From Pseudorasbora parva (taxonomy: Eukaryota > Chordata > Actinopteri > Cypriniformes > Gobionidae): a stretch of 64,000 nucleotides of DNA. Each line of letters starts with the position of its first letter. Within the stretch, counting starts at the first letter, position 1. The stretch spans positions 19,508,707 through 19,572,706 of the forward strand of contig NC_090183.1 of assembly GCF_024679245.1 (NCBI RefSeq), in the 5' to 3' direction. The position numbers and the translations under genes were made by a program. A model generated the notes under the pieces. That model was given only the letters and a program-made list of their open reading frames with translations. It searched no databases and was not told the DNA's origin. Positions 45,930 through 56,409 of this stretch are shown here, piece after piece.

Positions 45930-46180
45930 GCTACACTTCCCGTCATTTGTGCGTTCAAATCGGTTCAACTGCAGCACTGCCTTGCCGGAATGCTATGCGG
46001 GCGCATTGAAGTCGCTTGACGTCACCCTGACCGAGGAGATCCACTTTTGCGACAAGACTGAAGCGTGATGTTGTGACGCTTCCCATCATTTGTGCGTTAA
46101 AATTTGTTCAAATGCAGCGCTGCCTTCTTGGAATGCTATGCGGGCGCATTAAAGCCGCTTGACGTCACCCATAGGAATAA
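45930..46180 (+). repeat. Continuation of the 143-bp array
   Basis: About 1.7 more monomers, including GGAGATCCACTTTTGCGAC at about 46034, ending in GGTGACGTCA-type sequence and CCCATAGGAATAAGTGGAG. Confidence 0.9.
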
Positions 46181-46267
46181 GTGGAGCGCGCCGCAACAGA
46201 AGTGTTGCACGAACAAGTGGACCACCTAGAGAATACTAGAGTCAAGGTGCAGATCCACTTGTCCGTG

Positions 46268-46425
46268 CAACACTTCTGTCAGGCCACGCTCCACTTTATT
46301 CCTATGGGTGACGTCAAGCGACTTCTGGGAAGGCAGCGCTGCATTTGAACCGATTTGAACCAGAAATGATGGAAAGTGTCATAACATCACGCTTCAGTCG
46401 TGTCGCAAAAGTGAATCTCCATGGC
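46268..46425 (-). repeat. Inverted monomer of the 143-bp repeat (right)
   Basis: TCCACTTTATTCCTATGGG, GACGTCAAGCGACTTC, GGAAGGCAGCGCTGC and TTCAGTCGTGTCGCAAAAG repeat the left inverted monomer (43987-44154) in the same orientation, so the array is bracketed by reversed units. Confidence 0.8.
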
Positions 46426-46544
46426 AAACTCGGGCTGCTGGATATGTAGAGAACGCGGCTTACGTCACAGCCGTTCTCACTGCAGCGCGCACTTACTGCC
46501 TAGGAAGTTGTAAAGCCTCGTTTATACTTGACGCGTCCGCGTGA

Positions 46545-46656
46545 CCTACACGGAAGACAATATCTTGGTGGATAAAGTCCCTATTCTCGTTTTTTGTATG
46601 CAAAAAAAAAATCAAAATAATATATTTATCTACCAAGATATTGTCTTCCGTGTAGG
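46545..46656. repeat. Hairpin with 32-bp arms
   Basis: CCTACACGGAAGACAATATC at 46545 is mirrored at 46625-46656 with one mismatch over 32 bases; loop 48 bp. Likely the centre or end of a small MITE; upstream AAGCCTCGTTTATACTTGAC resembles ends of such elements. Confidence 0.8.
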
Positions 46657-46879
46657 TCTCGGACTTGAACTCATCCACTAAGTTACTCAATAAGATTTTT
46701 TTGCGCACAAAAACCATTCTCGTTGCTTGGTAAAATTATTGTACAGCCACTGTAATGAGACTTTGTAACAAAGTCTTTAGTGCCTTTTATGGGTCTTGTG
46801 AGTGGGTCAGTGGAAGCCTTTCTCAGCCATCAGCTTTAAACAAAAATATCTTCATTTGTGTTTTGAAGATGGACGAAGG

Positions 46880-46960
46880 TGTTACGGGTGTCCAGCGACA
46901 TGAGGGTGAGTAATTAATTAAATAATTTTCGTTTTGGGGTGAACTAACCCTTTAAATATT
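46880..46960. mobile_element. TTAA-type MITE right end
   Basis: ACATGAGGGTGAGTAATTA and TTTTGGGGTGAACTAACCC followed by TTTAA resemble the right end of the family whose left end is seen at 24275. No left partner found nearby. Confidence 0.5.
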
Positions 46961-47168
46961 TCCTAATTTCACGAAACATTCTAGTGTCGTGATTTATTTA
47001 TTTATTTATTTGATTTAACGTGGATCTTTATTTAAAAGGGTCCCATGTGGGCCACATTTGGGCAATATTTAGAATTGTAATGTTTTATTGTTTGCAGTTG
47101 GTTTTGTTTTGTACAATAATTGGTAACAGCCTAACCCTAACAACTGATTACATTTATTACATTTGAAG

Positions 47169-47172
<4 letters not shown>

Positions 47173-47240
<68 letters not shown>

Positions 47241-47321
47241 TTCTTAATTTTTCAGTTTTATTTTTTTATTACATTTTTTAAATATTTCATTAAAATGATA
47301 TTATATATTCTAATATATATA

Positions 47322-47367
<46 letters not shown>
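47173..47367. repeat. Two (TA)n microsatellites
   Basis: Runs at 47173-47240 and 47325-47367, separated by AT-rich sequence. Confidence 0.9.
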
Positions 47368-47372
<5 letters not shown>

Positions 47373-47922
47373 TATTTATTATTATTATTATTTATTGTAC
47401 TGTGCTCATGGAGTGAAATATTTCCATTTTCAAATGTTTAATTTTAAATAGATCTTTAATAGATGTTTATGTTTGTCACAGAACAACTAGTTTCCACTGA
47501 TCAATGAGATCTGAGATCTTTATCCATCTCCTCACTCAGCTGCCTGTGCTATTTTCCCTTTTTTATTTAGTGCTAATTCAAATAACAAATGCACAAAAGA
47601 TACCAAATATAGTAACACTTTAGAATAGTCTTACAAATAATTTGTAATGCCTTCAGAAGGATTTGGTAATACTGAGTCATTGGTTACACCAGCATCTTCA
47701 CTTTATAATTAATTATATACCGACTCCCACATCTATCACACCTGATTCAACTCATGAGCTCATTAGACTGAAAAACCTGAAATGGGTGTGTCAGATATAG
47801 GGAGACATACAACATTTGCAGGGCTGGTGATACGCCAAGACAGGTTTGTAACCATAACCATGTATTTTACAACACATCTGCTTGTGATTCTTATTAAGAG
47901 GGGTTCTTTTTTTTTTTTTTAG

Positions 47923-47981
47923 GATTCTTTAGCTAACTGAAGTCTCTGAGATCCTGACACCCTCACCTCTGGAGACTCCAG
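47923..47981 (+). other. Candidate small exon
   Basis: 59 bp preceded by a 14-T tract plus AG and followed by the donor GTAGGT. Downstream, AAATAAACC at 48319-48327 could end a transcript. The block has in-frame stops in all forward frames, so it would be non-coding or UTR. Splice-site appearance alone is weak evidence. Confidence 0.3.
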
Positions 47982-48439
47982 GTAGGTTGCAGTTCTGGAA
48001 AATTGTGCTGCTGGAGACTAAACGGTTTCTGATGGTTTCACACTTAATTTTTCACCTTAATTCTTAATTATTTTGCAGTTAGCGTGTGTCGTTTCTTTGC
48101 CATCTGTTTTTGTCTGACGTGGGGTACCAAAAGGTGGCACAATGGTTGATTCATTTGTTTGGTCTTTTTCAAAGGGCTGTTGGGAGAGTGATGACAGAGG
48201 AGTGAGGAGCTGTACTGTTTTTCTTTGATTTGTTTGTGAAATACATTATTTTAGACTGTACTTTTGATACTTTTGTATTTTAAAGTTGTAAATGTTGTAA
48301 GTCATTTTCAAATTATTCCAAATAAACCTTGCATAGTAAACTAAAGCATGAACTACTGGTTTCTGTTCTTTGAATACTTTTAACATTTTAGTGTAGTTAG
48401 TGGATTACATGTAATGTTTGTATTTAGGGGTTTACCATA

Positions 48440-48765
48440 AGAAAACCCAAACAGCCCATCTATATACCCATTGTGGCCCATAAGAGCCCTACATAACACC
48501 CATCTGAGTCCTGTCATCAACCCATATGGGCAGACCCATGCAGGCCCCAAATGGGTGCTACCTGGGTTACCCATATGGGCCCAGTATGAGCCCATCAAGA
48601 GACCCGTCATCAACATATATAGGCCCCATAAGGGTTCTGTATGTGGCCCACATTTGCCCCATTTATTAGAACCCATATGGGACCCATGTTGGCCCCTATA
48701 ATGAACACACAAATGGGCCCCACTTACAGGCCACTATGGACCCATAATGTGCCCCTATGAGCCTT
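48440..48765. repeat. Degenerate CCCATATGGG-type repeat cluster
   Basis: Many variants of GGCCCATATGGG and CCCATNTGGGC without a fixed period. Related TGGGC/GCCCA-rich sequence occurs at 50640-50815, beyond the retroelement block, suggesting one cluster split by later insertions. Confidence 0.7.
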
Positions 48766-49308
48766 CCAGACCACCGGAACAGGTTCCACCGGCACACCAT
48801 CCACCAGCACTGGGACCACCGGAACACGATCCACCGGCACAGGGACCACCGGAACGCGATCCACTGGTACAGGGACCACCGGAATAGGATCCACCGGCAC
48901 TGGGTTCACCGGAATATGATCCACCGGTACTGGGACAGAAAGAGTCTTTCTCCACCTCCTCCTCCGTTTCTGGGCCGTCAAACTTGGGACCACCGGAACT
49001 ATATCCACTGGAATAGGAACCACTGGAACACGGACCACCGGAGTTATCGGAACCCTGGTCCTAGAGACTGGAGTCCAGCCGATCCACGAACTCGTTGAAA
49101 TCAGGAGTCCCCATTCTCTCTATCTCCCTAGGACTGAGAGGCATATCCAGGCAGAGGTAAACACCTCTGCCTTCTCTGTCTCCTTGAGGTACAGGGTATG
49201 CACCTCTTTGAGGAATTGGCAGGCAAACTCCTTTACAACCACCCCCTGTTGACGGATGTACTCGGAGTTTACCTGCCACATCACCTGCAAATGTCTTTCA
49301 AGGTCCAT
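48724..49308 (-). pseudogene. Gag-like retroelement ORF remnant
   Basis: The likely start is ATG at 49308 (MDLERHLQVMWQ), followed by VVVKEFACQFLKEVHTLYL; after a frameshift near 49140 comes ERMGTPDFNEFVDRLDSSL, and after a second one the Pro-Val repeats. Fish retroelement Gag-type proteins have this plan of helical start and repeat-rich tail; no zinc knuckle or protease was found. The adjoining LTR-like segment at 49376-49714 fits an element on the minus strand. Family not named with confidence. Confidence 0.5.
48766..49050. repeat. 30-bp minisatellite (ACCACCGGAAC units)
   Basis: Units of about 30 bp alternate GGGACCACCGGAAC with GATCCACCGGCAC. On the minus strand they encode a Pro-Val repeat (PVPVDRVPVV), so the repeat may have grown inside the frame of the neighbouring gag-like gene. 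A 60-bp non-repeat block (CTTTCTCCACCTCCTCC) interrupts it near 48945-48990. Confidence 0.85.
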
Positions 49309-49375
49309 GTCCAACAGAAAACAAACAAAACACGAACAACTCCTGCTGAGTCCTCCTAGGAGGGTTGGATCCTTC

Positions 49376-49714
49376 TGTCGCGTAACACAGACGAGAAAAC
49401 AGGTGCGAGGACTCAAGTGCAAAGAGTGTATTTATTATAACAAAATAAACATAAACACAAAGTAAAAACCCACAATGGGGCAAAACGCATAATCAGAGAA
49501 CACAAATGGAAGACGTAGACATACAAGGATCCAACAACAGACTGACAAACACAAGGAGCTATAAAGGGAAGAAATCAAGAAGGGAATCACGGAACACAGG
49601 TGGGGCCAATAACACTAATCAAATAACAAGGGGGAGGGATCTGACAATGACAGGAGCACATGCTCAACATAACAAAACCCACATGTGCACACAAGACAGG
49701 ACAGGCATGTGACA
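49376..49714 (-). mobile_element. LTR-like segment next to gag-like remnant
   Basis: Bounded by TGTCGCGTAAC and GGCATGTGACA. On the minus strand AATAAATACACTC could be the poly-A signal. No primer-binding site starting TGG follows, and no target duplication is visible, so the call is tentative. Confidence 0.45.
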
Positions 49715-50485
49715 ACACTAGGAAAAGTGATAGGATAAAGTCAATAGTGGAAGCAGCAAAACATTACTTGGGGATTGTAGCAAAGGCTGATGAAGTTCAT
49801 GAAATCCTAAATATTAATCATGAAGGAACACAAAAATGTTGAATTGTTAATGGTGTTATCTATCTTCAGTGGAATGCACGAAGTTTAGTTGCAAATGGAC
49901 AGGAATTCAAAATTCCTGTTAGTGAATTACCAAGAAAACCCGATATTATGTGCCTTCAGGAGACATGGTTAAAACCACAACTAGATTTTGTGTTAAATGG
50001 ATACAATAGTATAAGATGTGAAAGACAAAAAGAGGAGGGGGATGTTTGACGTTTATTAAGGAAGGAATAGCATACAGCCCAATCAAGGTAGATGAAGAGT
50101 ATTAATGTGTTTGTGACTGAGATACTTAATAATGAGAATTATGGTTAAATGGTAATTATAAATTATCACAATCCTTGTAAAACATTAAAAAATTAATTAA
50201 TGAAGAATATTTATAAAAAGGTCATAAAGAAATATGGTGTGGGGATTTTAATGCCCATAATACTCTTAGGGAATTAGGGAAATAGAAGTACAGACTTAAA
50301 TGGAGAAGTGGTGGAAGAAATGATGGATGATAGAAGGTTGGTATGTTTAAACAATGGTACTGGTACACGTATAAATAGAAATAGAAATTAAACGTATTGC
50401 TTAGATTTAACATTTGTAGTTAGTTGTAATGATGAGATAAATAATTCCTCTGTTAGGTTGGATGAGAATATAGATAAAAGAAATT
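49715..50485 (+). pseudogene. LINE endonuclease fragment
   Basis: Broken plus frames contain LQWNARSLVANGQEF, PDIMCLQETWLKPQ (the Glu of the endonuclease), then WGDFNAHN and VLDLTFV, in the order of an APE-type LINE endonuclease of the Jockey/I group. At least four frame breaks; no RT follows. About 40 codons before it may be ORF1-derived. Confidence 0.6.
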
Positions 50486-50489
50486 ATTA

Positions 50490-50820
50490 ATTACAGGAAG
50501 ACGGATCTCTCCTCACTCTCCCTCTTCTCTCGTTCCGCTGCGCTGAAGAAGCACCGCGGAGAGAGAATGTTAGAGTAAATGAACAAACTCAAGCCGAAGC
50601 TCTCTTCACTCTGCCGCCACTCCACTCTGCGGCCCACGTGGATTAAACATGGGCTACAGGGGTACAGAGTGGGCATGGCCTTAAAATGGGCTTATCTGGG
50701 GCCCACTGGGGTGAACTAAGTAGGTCCTACATGGTCAAACCCAGCTGGGCTCCCCATGTGGGACCTAGTTGTTCACTAATGGAAAATTAGTACATGGGTT
50801 GAAAATGGGCTACTCCGTGG
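50490..50820. repeat. Dispersed repeat fragments
   Basis: 50490-50640 resembles 44200-44320 and 35220-35320 (TCTCCTCACTCT, TTCCGC..CGCTGAAGAAGC); 50640-50820 is GGGC/GCCC-rich like 48440-48765. No gene. Confidence 0.55.
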
Positions 50821-50947
50821 TCTAATTTATTCACAGTCAAGACAAATACCAAACACAGTCAATTCCAAATGTAACAACAACGACTCATGAGTTTAATGTC
50901 TCGGGGAATAATTAACTCAAAAGGGATTTAATATTCAATATTCATGA

Positions 50948-53900
50948 TATGATATGATATATACTTTATTGTCAGACAAGTCTGAAATTTTTCTTGCACA
51001 ACAGTATCTATGTTTACAGCAACACACATACATTAAACATCGACATACACTTAATCCACCTTCTCCATACTGTGAATTTTTACCTAAGTGATTTATTCAA
51101 CTCTAAGGTAGCCTGATACACAAAAGAGTGTTTCAGCCTCACTTTGTTAAATCTTGGGACTCTATACCTCCGATTTGATGGTAACAATTCAAATTCATTA
51201 TGTAGGACATGCTTAGGGTCAGAAACCATATTATTAGCCAGCCTTAACAAGTTTTTATAATAAGCTGAATCATAAAGCTTCTCAAGGGGCTGACCTACAA
51301 TTTTTGAACAGATTTTTATCTGATTAAACAACTTTGTTTTTGACTTAACTGACAGACTCCTATACCAGATAGAGTTGCAGTATTGCAGTATACTCATTAT
51401 AACGGACCTAAAGAACAGCAGAAGAATCTGTTTTCTTACTCCAAATGACCTAAGACGACGAAGAAAATAAATTCTCTGCTTGGTTCTTTTACAGAGAGAG
51501 TCAATATGATCTTTCCAGGATAACATCTCATCAATCATAACTCCTAAATACTTATATCCTTTAACCTGTCTGATTTCTTCATTATGGATAAAAACAGGCA
51601 TTAATTGAGTGTCAGATGTTGGACAAAATATAATCTCCTCCGTTTTACTCGTATTAATGACAAGAGCATTATTCTCGCACCACTCTATCAGTTTAGTCAC
51701 ACCCTGTTGATGAAAATCAGGACTGTCACAGTTATTCAACACAGATATTAAAACAGTGTCATCAGAATACTTTAACAAATACTGATTTAACATGTCCGTA
51801 CGACAGTCATCTGTATACAAGGTAAAAAGTACGGCTGAACTTACACAGCCTTGTGGTACTCCGACATTAGTTGTGATAGCAGATGACATTGTTTTATTTA
51901 CTTTGACTCTTTGAACTCTCTTAGTGAGAAAAGATATATACCAGTGAATTAGGTATGGATTTACACTCAACTGTACAAGTTTTGACACCAGTATGTCAAC
52001 CTGTATTGTGTTGAAGGCAGATGAAAAATCCATAAATACAGTTCTTAAGGTTGTTTTCGGTTTATCTAAATGTTTAGAGATGATATGCACTAAAGCAGCC
52101 ACTGCATCTTCAGTACTACAGCCTTTCTTATAGGCAAATTGCCAGGGATCTAATTTATCTTTAACCATCAGAACTAAATGCTGGAACAATATTCTTTCTA
52201 GACATATTTTCCAATCACTGAGGTAAGGGCTATTGGTCTATAATCTTTATGTTCTCTTGGACAGGAAATTTTAGGTAATGGTTTTATGCAAGCGGTTTTC
52301 CATATCACAGGTACAGTAAGTGTGTCTACTGAAGTTTGAAATACTGGTTGCCACACCGGAGCCAACTCATGTGCAAAATTCTTTAGCAGACCTGCACTAC
52401 ATCCATCTGGACCAACTGCTTTTTTTGTATTAATAGACAAAAATTTTTTCTAACTTCCTCAACTTCAATAACAATTCTGTCCAATAATGCTGGAATTGTA
52501 TCTCTTATGTCCTCAGTATTGTCATATTTATCTTCAAATCTGGTAAAAAAGCTGTTCAGTTCATTCCCAAAACAAAGTTCATTATCAGTTACAATTAATT
52601 TGTTTGAGGAGACCAATCCGGTCATTGATTTCATAATATCCCAAACCTTTTTAGTATTACTAGTCTTAAAGGCTTCCTCCAAACGCCTCTTATGAACTTC
52701 TTTTGTTTCCTTTAATTTAGTTTTTAACTCTCTTTCTGTTTGTTTAAGTGCGCTGATATCCTTATTCTTAAAAGCTAATTTCCTTAAATTAATAACTTCT
52801 TTAATATCCTTGGTCACATATGACTTATTATTTGGATACACTTTAATTTCTTTAGTGGGTATGACCAGCTCCACACAGAAGTTAATATAGTCGTTTAACA
52901 CTGTAGTTCTTTCATCGAGTGAGCCATCTTCAAAAATGTCCCAATTTGTCCAGTCGAAACAAGCTTTCAGTTGTTGCACACTTTCATTCGACCACAGTCT
53001 AATCACTTTCTTTTCTGGTTTGCTTTTTTTAAGTTTGGTCTTGTACACAGGAATCATATGTACCACATTGTGGTCAGAGTTTAAAATTGGTGGCATACTC
53101 TTTGACACATAAGCATCCTTAACATTCACAAAGCACTTATCAAGGATATTATTATGTCTTGTTTGAGTCTTTACATACTGTTCAAATCCCGGCAAAAAAG
53201 TCTCCAATTTGCACTGGTTTAAATCACCTAGCACAATCACGGGTGCATCTGAATAGTGTAGCTGTAGTTCGTGAATATAATCCGCTATCAGGCTGGCTGC
53301 CTGAGATGGTTTACCGCTGGGCGGAACGTATACCGCGAACAGCAAAATACAACCAAATTCTCTTGGCAGATAAAAAGGTCTTAAAGTCATGCCAAGAATT
53401 TCAACGTTAGAGTCACATATTTTATATTTTACTGAATACGCTCGGCACCATTTATCGTTTATATACACACAGATGCCACCTCCTTTGCTTTTACCCGAGA
53501 TTTTGTCTCTATCAGCGCGAACTAATGTGAATCCAGGAACCTCAAAAAGTGAGTCAGGCATTGTAGACTGCAGCCAACTTTCTGTGAAGCAGAGCAGAGA
53601 TGCTTCACGAAATTCATTACAGTACCTTGTGTGCGATCTTATCATATCCACTTTGTTACTCAGAGAACGCAGATTACTGAAGACAATAGATGGCAGCGGT
53701 GGCCGAGTAAATCTCCTTCGCAGTCGACTCCGAATTCCACCTCTTTTTCCTCTTTTCTTTCGTTTCGTTCTTATCAGCTCGCGTGGAATATTCTCTAGCA
53801 AATCTTTGAATTGGCCTGTTAACATCCCTTGAGTAGTCTTTAAGTTTAACTCCAGCAACGTCTCCCGGCTGTACGTGCGTGCAGACGGCAGTGTGACGCC

Positions 53901-54152
53901 GCATAATGAGGTTCCACATGCAGTTGGTAATTGCATCCCCAAACATAGTCCACAGAGGCCAATTATCCCCAGAATACAGATCAAGAGTGCATTTTCCCGT
54001 GCCTTCATCTTTCCACTTTTACAGGTCCTTAACCAGACACCGGACAGTGAACATTTAAACAAAACAAACAAGTCATAAACATAGGATAGTGAAGCGCAGT
54101 GCGCCGCTGAGCAGCGCACCGGAAGTGTGCCCAAACTCCAGGAGCCGCTCTG
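50948..54152 (-). mobile_element. Rex1/Babar-like LINE inside the 3' LTR
   Basis: Comparison with the uninterrupted LTR at 62328 gives the exact empty site: the LTR reads ...TTCATGAATTTATG..., and here TGA is present on both sides (50945-50947 and 54153-54155). The 3' end (low coordinates) has AATAAAG followed by ATATCATATCATATCA, a short terminal microsatellite typical of CR1/Rex1-type LINEs, not poly-A. 3,205 bp, apparently near full length at the 5' side. Confidence 0.85.
51080..54008 (-). pseudogene. Rex1/Babar-like LINE protein (endonuclease-RT), two frameshifts
   Basis: The likely start is ATG at 54008 (MKARENALLICILGIIGLCG, a hydrophobic start); the longer frame to 54185 begins in LTR sequence. 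Endonuclease landmarks: SNLRSLSNKVD, CFTESWLQ, VIVLGDLNQ and LNSDHNVV. RT landmarks: KKAVGPDGCSAGLL, DYRPIALTSV, FMDFSSAFN (motif A), VGVPQGCV (motif B) and KYSDDTVLIS (motif C, Ser in place of the usual Ala). C-terminal domain with SILQYCNSIWYRSL. Frame changes lie at about 52441 (in an A6/T5 homopolymer) and about 52205 (two extra bases before CTAGAAAG). Otherwise intact, so young. Confidence 0.82.
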
Positions 54153-55680
54153 TGAATTTATGAATATTATTTGCCAGTCATTCATTACGTATTAAAATTT
54201 TCCGATAGGGAAAATTGTTTAATTAAATACAAGTAACCCTTTATGAAATTGCTTGAAATTACCCTACTAAGTTTGTCCTGCAAATTAGTTATAGACTTTT
54301 AAAATCAATTCTCAATAAGGGATTACTGCTTTACGAGCGCATAAGAAACATTAACTTTACTGATCAGGATAAGTTCAATATTTCAAATGGTCATACAGTT
54401 TACTTTACTAACATAGTAGCATAAGCAGTTAGGTAACGTTTAGATCGCAAGTTTCATTGACTTTGTGTATGTGGCAGAATAACAGATTCAACTCATTAAA
54501 TGCCTTTTGGAGGTTTAATAAACACAGACTAAAAATAACACTACAATTCACACAGAAAGTACATACTAAATATGCATCAAGAGAGTAGAAGTATAGATAT
54601 TAACGAACGAATACATAAAAGAGAATAATGACTAGACTGAAGTTAGAGAGAGATAAAAAAAGAGAGAGAGAGAGACAAAGAGAGGGAGAGAGAGAGAGAC
54701 AACAAGAGTGGGGGAGGGTAAGAAACAGTTTTCCTTCAGTTCCTCAAATACGACCTTCACGGAGTTAACTTGTCCCAACGGAAAAATAACACACCCTCTT
54801 TACAGCAGTTGAATTTGGAAGATAATACTTGCTCTAGTTGTGGCTTCTCGCGTGTGTGCGTTTGTTCCTGCGTATCCGGTGGTTCTTTCCGAGGAAGAGA
54901 GGAAAGCGGCTTTTCTCTAGCGGCGCTTCGTGTTGTTGAAGATCGGATTGTTGAAGAGAAGATTTTTGGAAGAGATGAGGCCTGGAGAAGTAAGGAGAAG
55001 TAAGAGCAAGAGATTTTCGGAGAAGAGAAGAGGGTAAGAGCAAGGGAGGGCATCCGAGGTCCTCCTTTTATGGTCTGGAAGAAGTCCCACCCTCCAGGGT
55101 TAGACTTAACCAATGAGAGTGTTGGGATTTCCCGGCGGGAAATTCCTCAGCAGATTTTATAGCTCTTTGTTCTGAAAGTTTGACTCAGTGGGTCTCTGAG
55201 TCTTCATACTATAATTAATGCAACAAACACACACTGCATTTTCTGAATAAGTGATATACATGGAAGTGTAAGTCGTGAAGTGAGCATTAATTTGATAGGA
55301 GACATGACATATATGAGGTTATCTGAACTAGTACTTTGTTAAGACAAAGATAAAAAAGATGCAAAATACCATACAGAAGAAACATTTTACAAAACAGTTA
55401 TGTGTTTACATATAATGTCCTGGGGTGCATGTTCATTTATAGATGGTTTGTCTATAATTTGAGGCAAAAGCTCTGTGTCTTAAACTCTTTGTGTATAAGA
55501 CTTCATGTGGCCGAATTCTTTTGGGTCGTAAAACATCTTATCAGATGGTTTCCAGGGTAATGAAGAATCTCCCTCTGTTGTGTTGGGGGAAGGTCTGCCA
55601 CCCAGCACACAGCTTTCACAACATATTTGTTAAATGTAACTGGCGATTGTGTGTTTGATTCGCCTGAGTCGCTACATAAT

Positions 55681-55690
55681 CCCCCCTTTC
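55681..55690 (-). promoter_or_regulatory. Polypurine tract
   Basis: On the minus strand GCGAAAGGGGGG is followed by ATTA and then the LTR start TGTAGCGACTC. This purine run primes plus-strand DNA synthesis in LTR retroelements. Four bases separate it from the inferred LTR boundary. Confidence 0.75.
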
Positions 55691-56409
55691 GCTAGTTGTT
55701 GTCCCTCCTATGGACAACAACGAGCGATATCAAAGGTTCAGGAAGATCAGACACACCATAGCCATGTTAGGCTCCAGTTGTTTGTGTCTCCTGAAGTGAT
55801 GGTCGTTCCACGGCAGATAAGGCAGACAGTAGCCCAGTTCAGGTCTCTGTGCTTGTGCAGCAGGTGTCGAGGCAGCAGGTGCCCTGACGGTGCGTCACCT
55901 GTCATCCAGAAGTCCGTTTGTGTGGTGCAGGTGTGCTGTGGGCTTTCTGCAGCCCTGGGTGGAACCATGTTCCTCGCAATGACAAGTCAGTCCTTTAGGT
56001 CTCCTGCCTAGGAAGATGGACTGTGCATCTTGACACTTTTATGTCCTATGCTGACTAGGAACTTTTCAGAGGGTGCCTCGCATTGTGGCCAGGCTGGGTG
56101 CCTTCTGGTGATCCACTTTGGTTTCTCTGTTTCAAAGTTCAAAGTCATTGGGGTTTTGAGAATCCCTTCAGAGGCGGCCTTGTGTTCGTTTAAGGCCTTC
56201 TTTCTCAAATCACATGCATGACATAGTGTGGGGCTTGGCAGTATTGCCTACAAGGTGACTAACTGGTGTTGGAGGAGAAGGTTCTTGAAGCTGGTGTAAG
56301 GTTAGGCAGAGGGCTTGGGCTCCTCCCCCCTTTTGCGTTTGTGTGCAGGGCTGGAGGAGCTTGCGCTGCTGATGTGAAGTTCAGGAGAGTACGTCTTTCT
56401 TTTGAGGAT
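55691..56409 (-). other. 3' region between Gag-PR-IN frame and polypurine tract
   Basis: Only short broken minus frames (56208-56008 and 55968-55747) with no recognised domain. They may derive from an envelope-like gene, but this is not shown. Confidence 0.4.

Larger units (their letters stand above)
50870..55676 (-). repeat. 3' LTR, interrupted by a LINE
   Basis: Bounded on the plus strand by TGTAACAACAACG and GTCGCTACA (TG...CA on either strand). Without the 3.2-kb LINE and one TGA it is about 1,599 bp. Over 54190-55137 it matches the 5' LTR copy almost base for base. Contains purine-rich GAGAGA tracts (54648-54712). Confidence 0.88.

Noticed and set aside
48471..48712. Frames on both strands in the CCCATATGGG cluster
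   Set aside because: Produced by the palindromic repeat; no start context or domain.
53159..53832. Plus-strand frames of 83 and 147 codons
   Set aside because: Antisense shadows of the LINE endonuclease.
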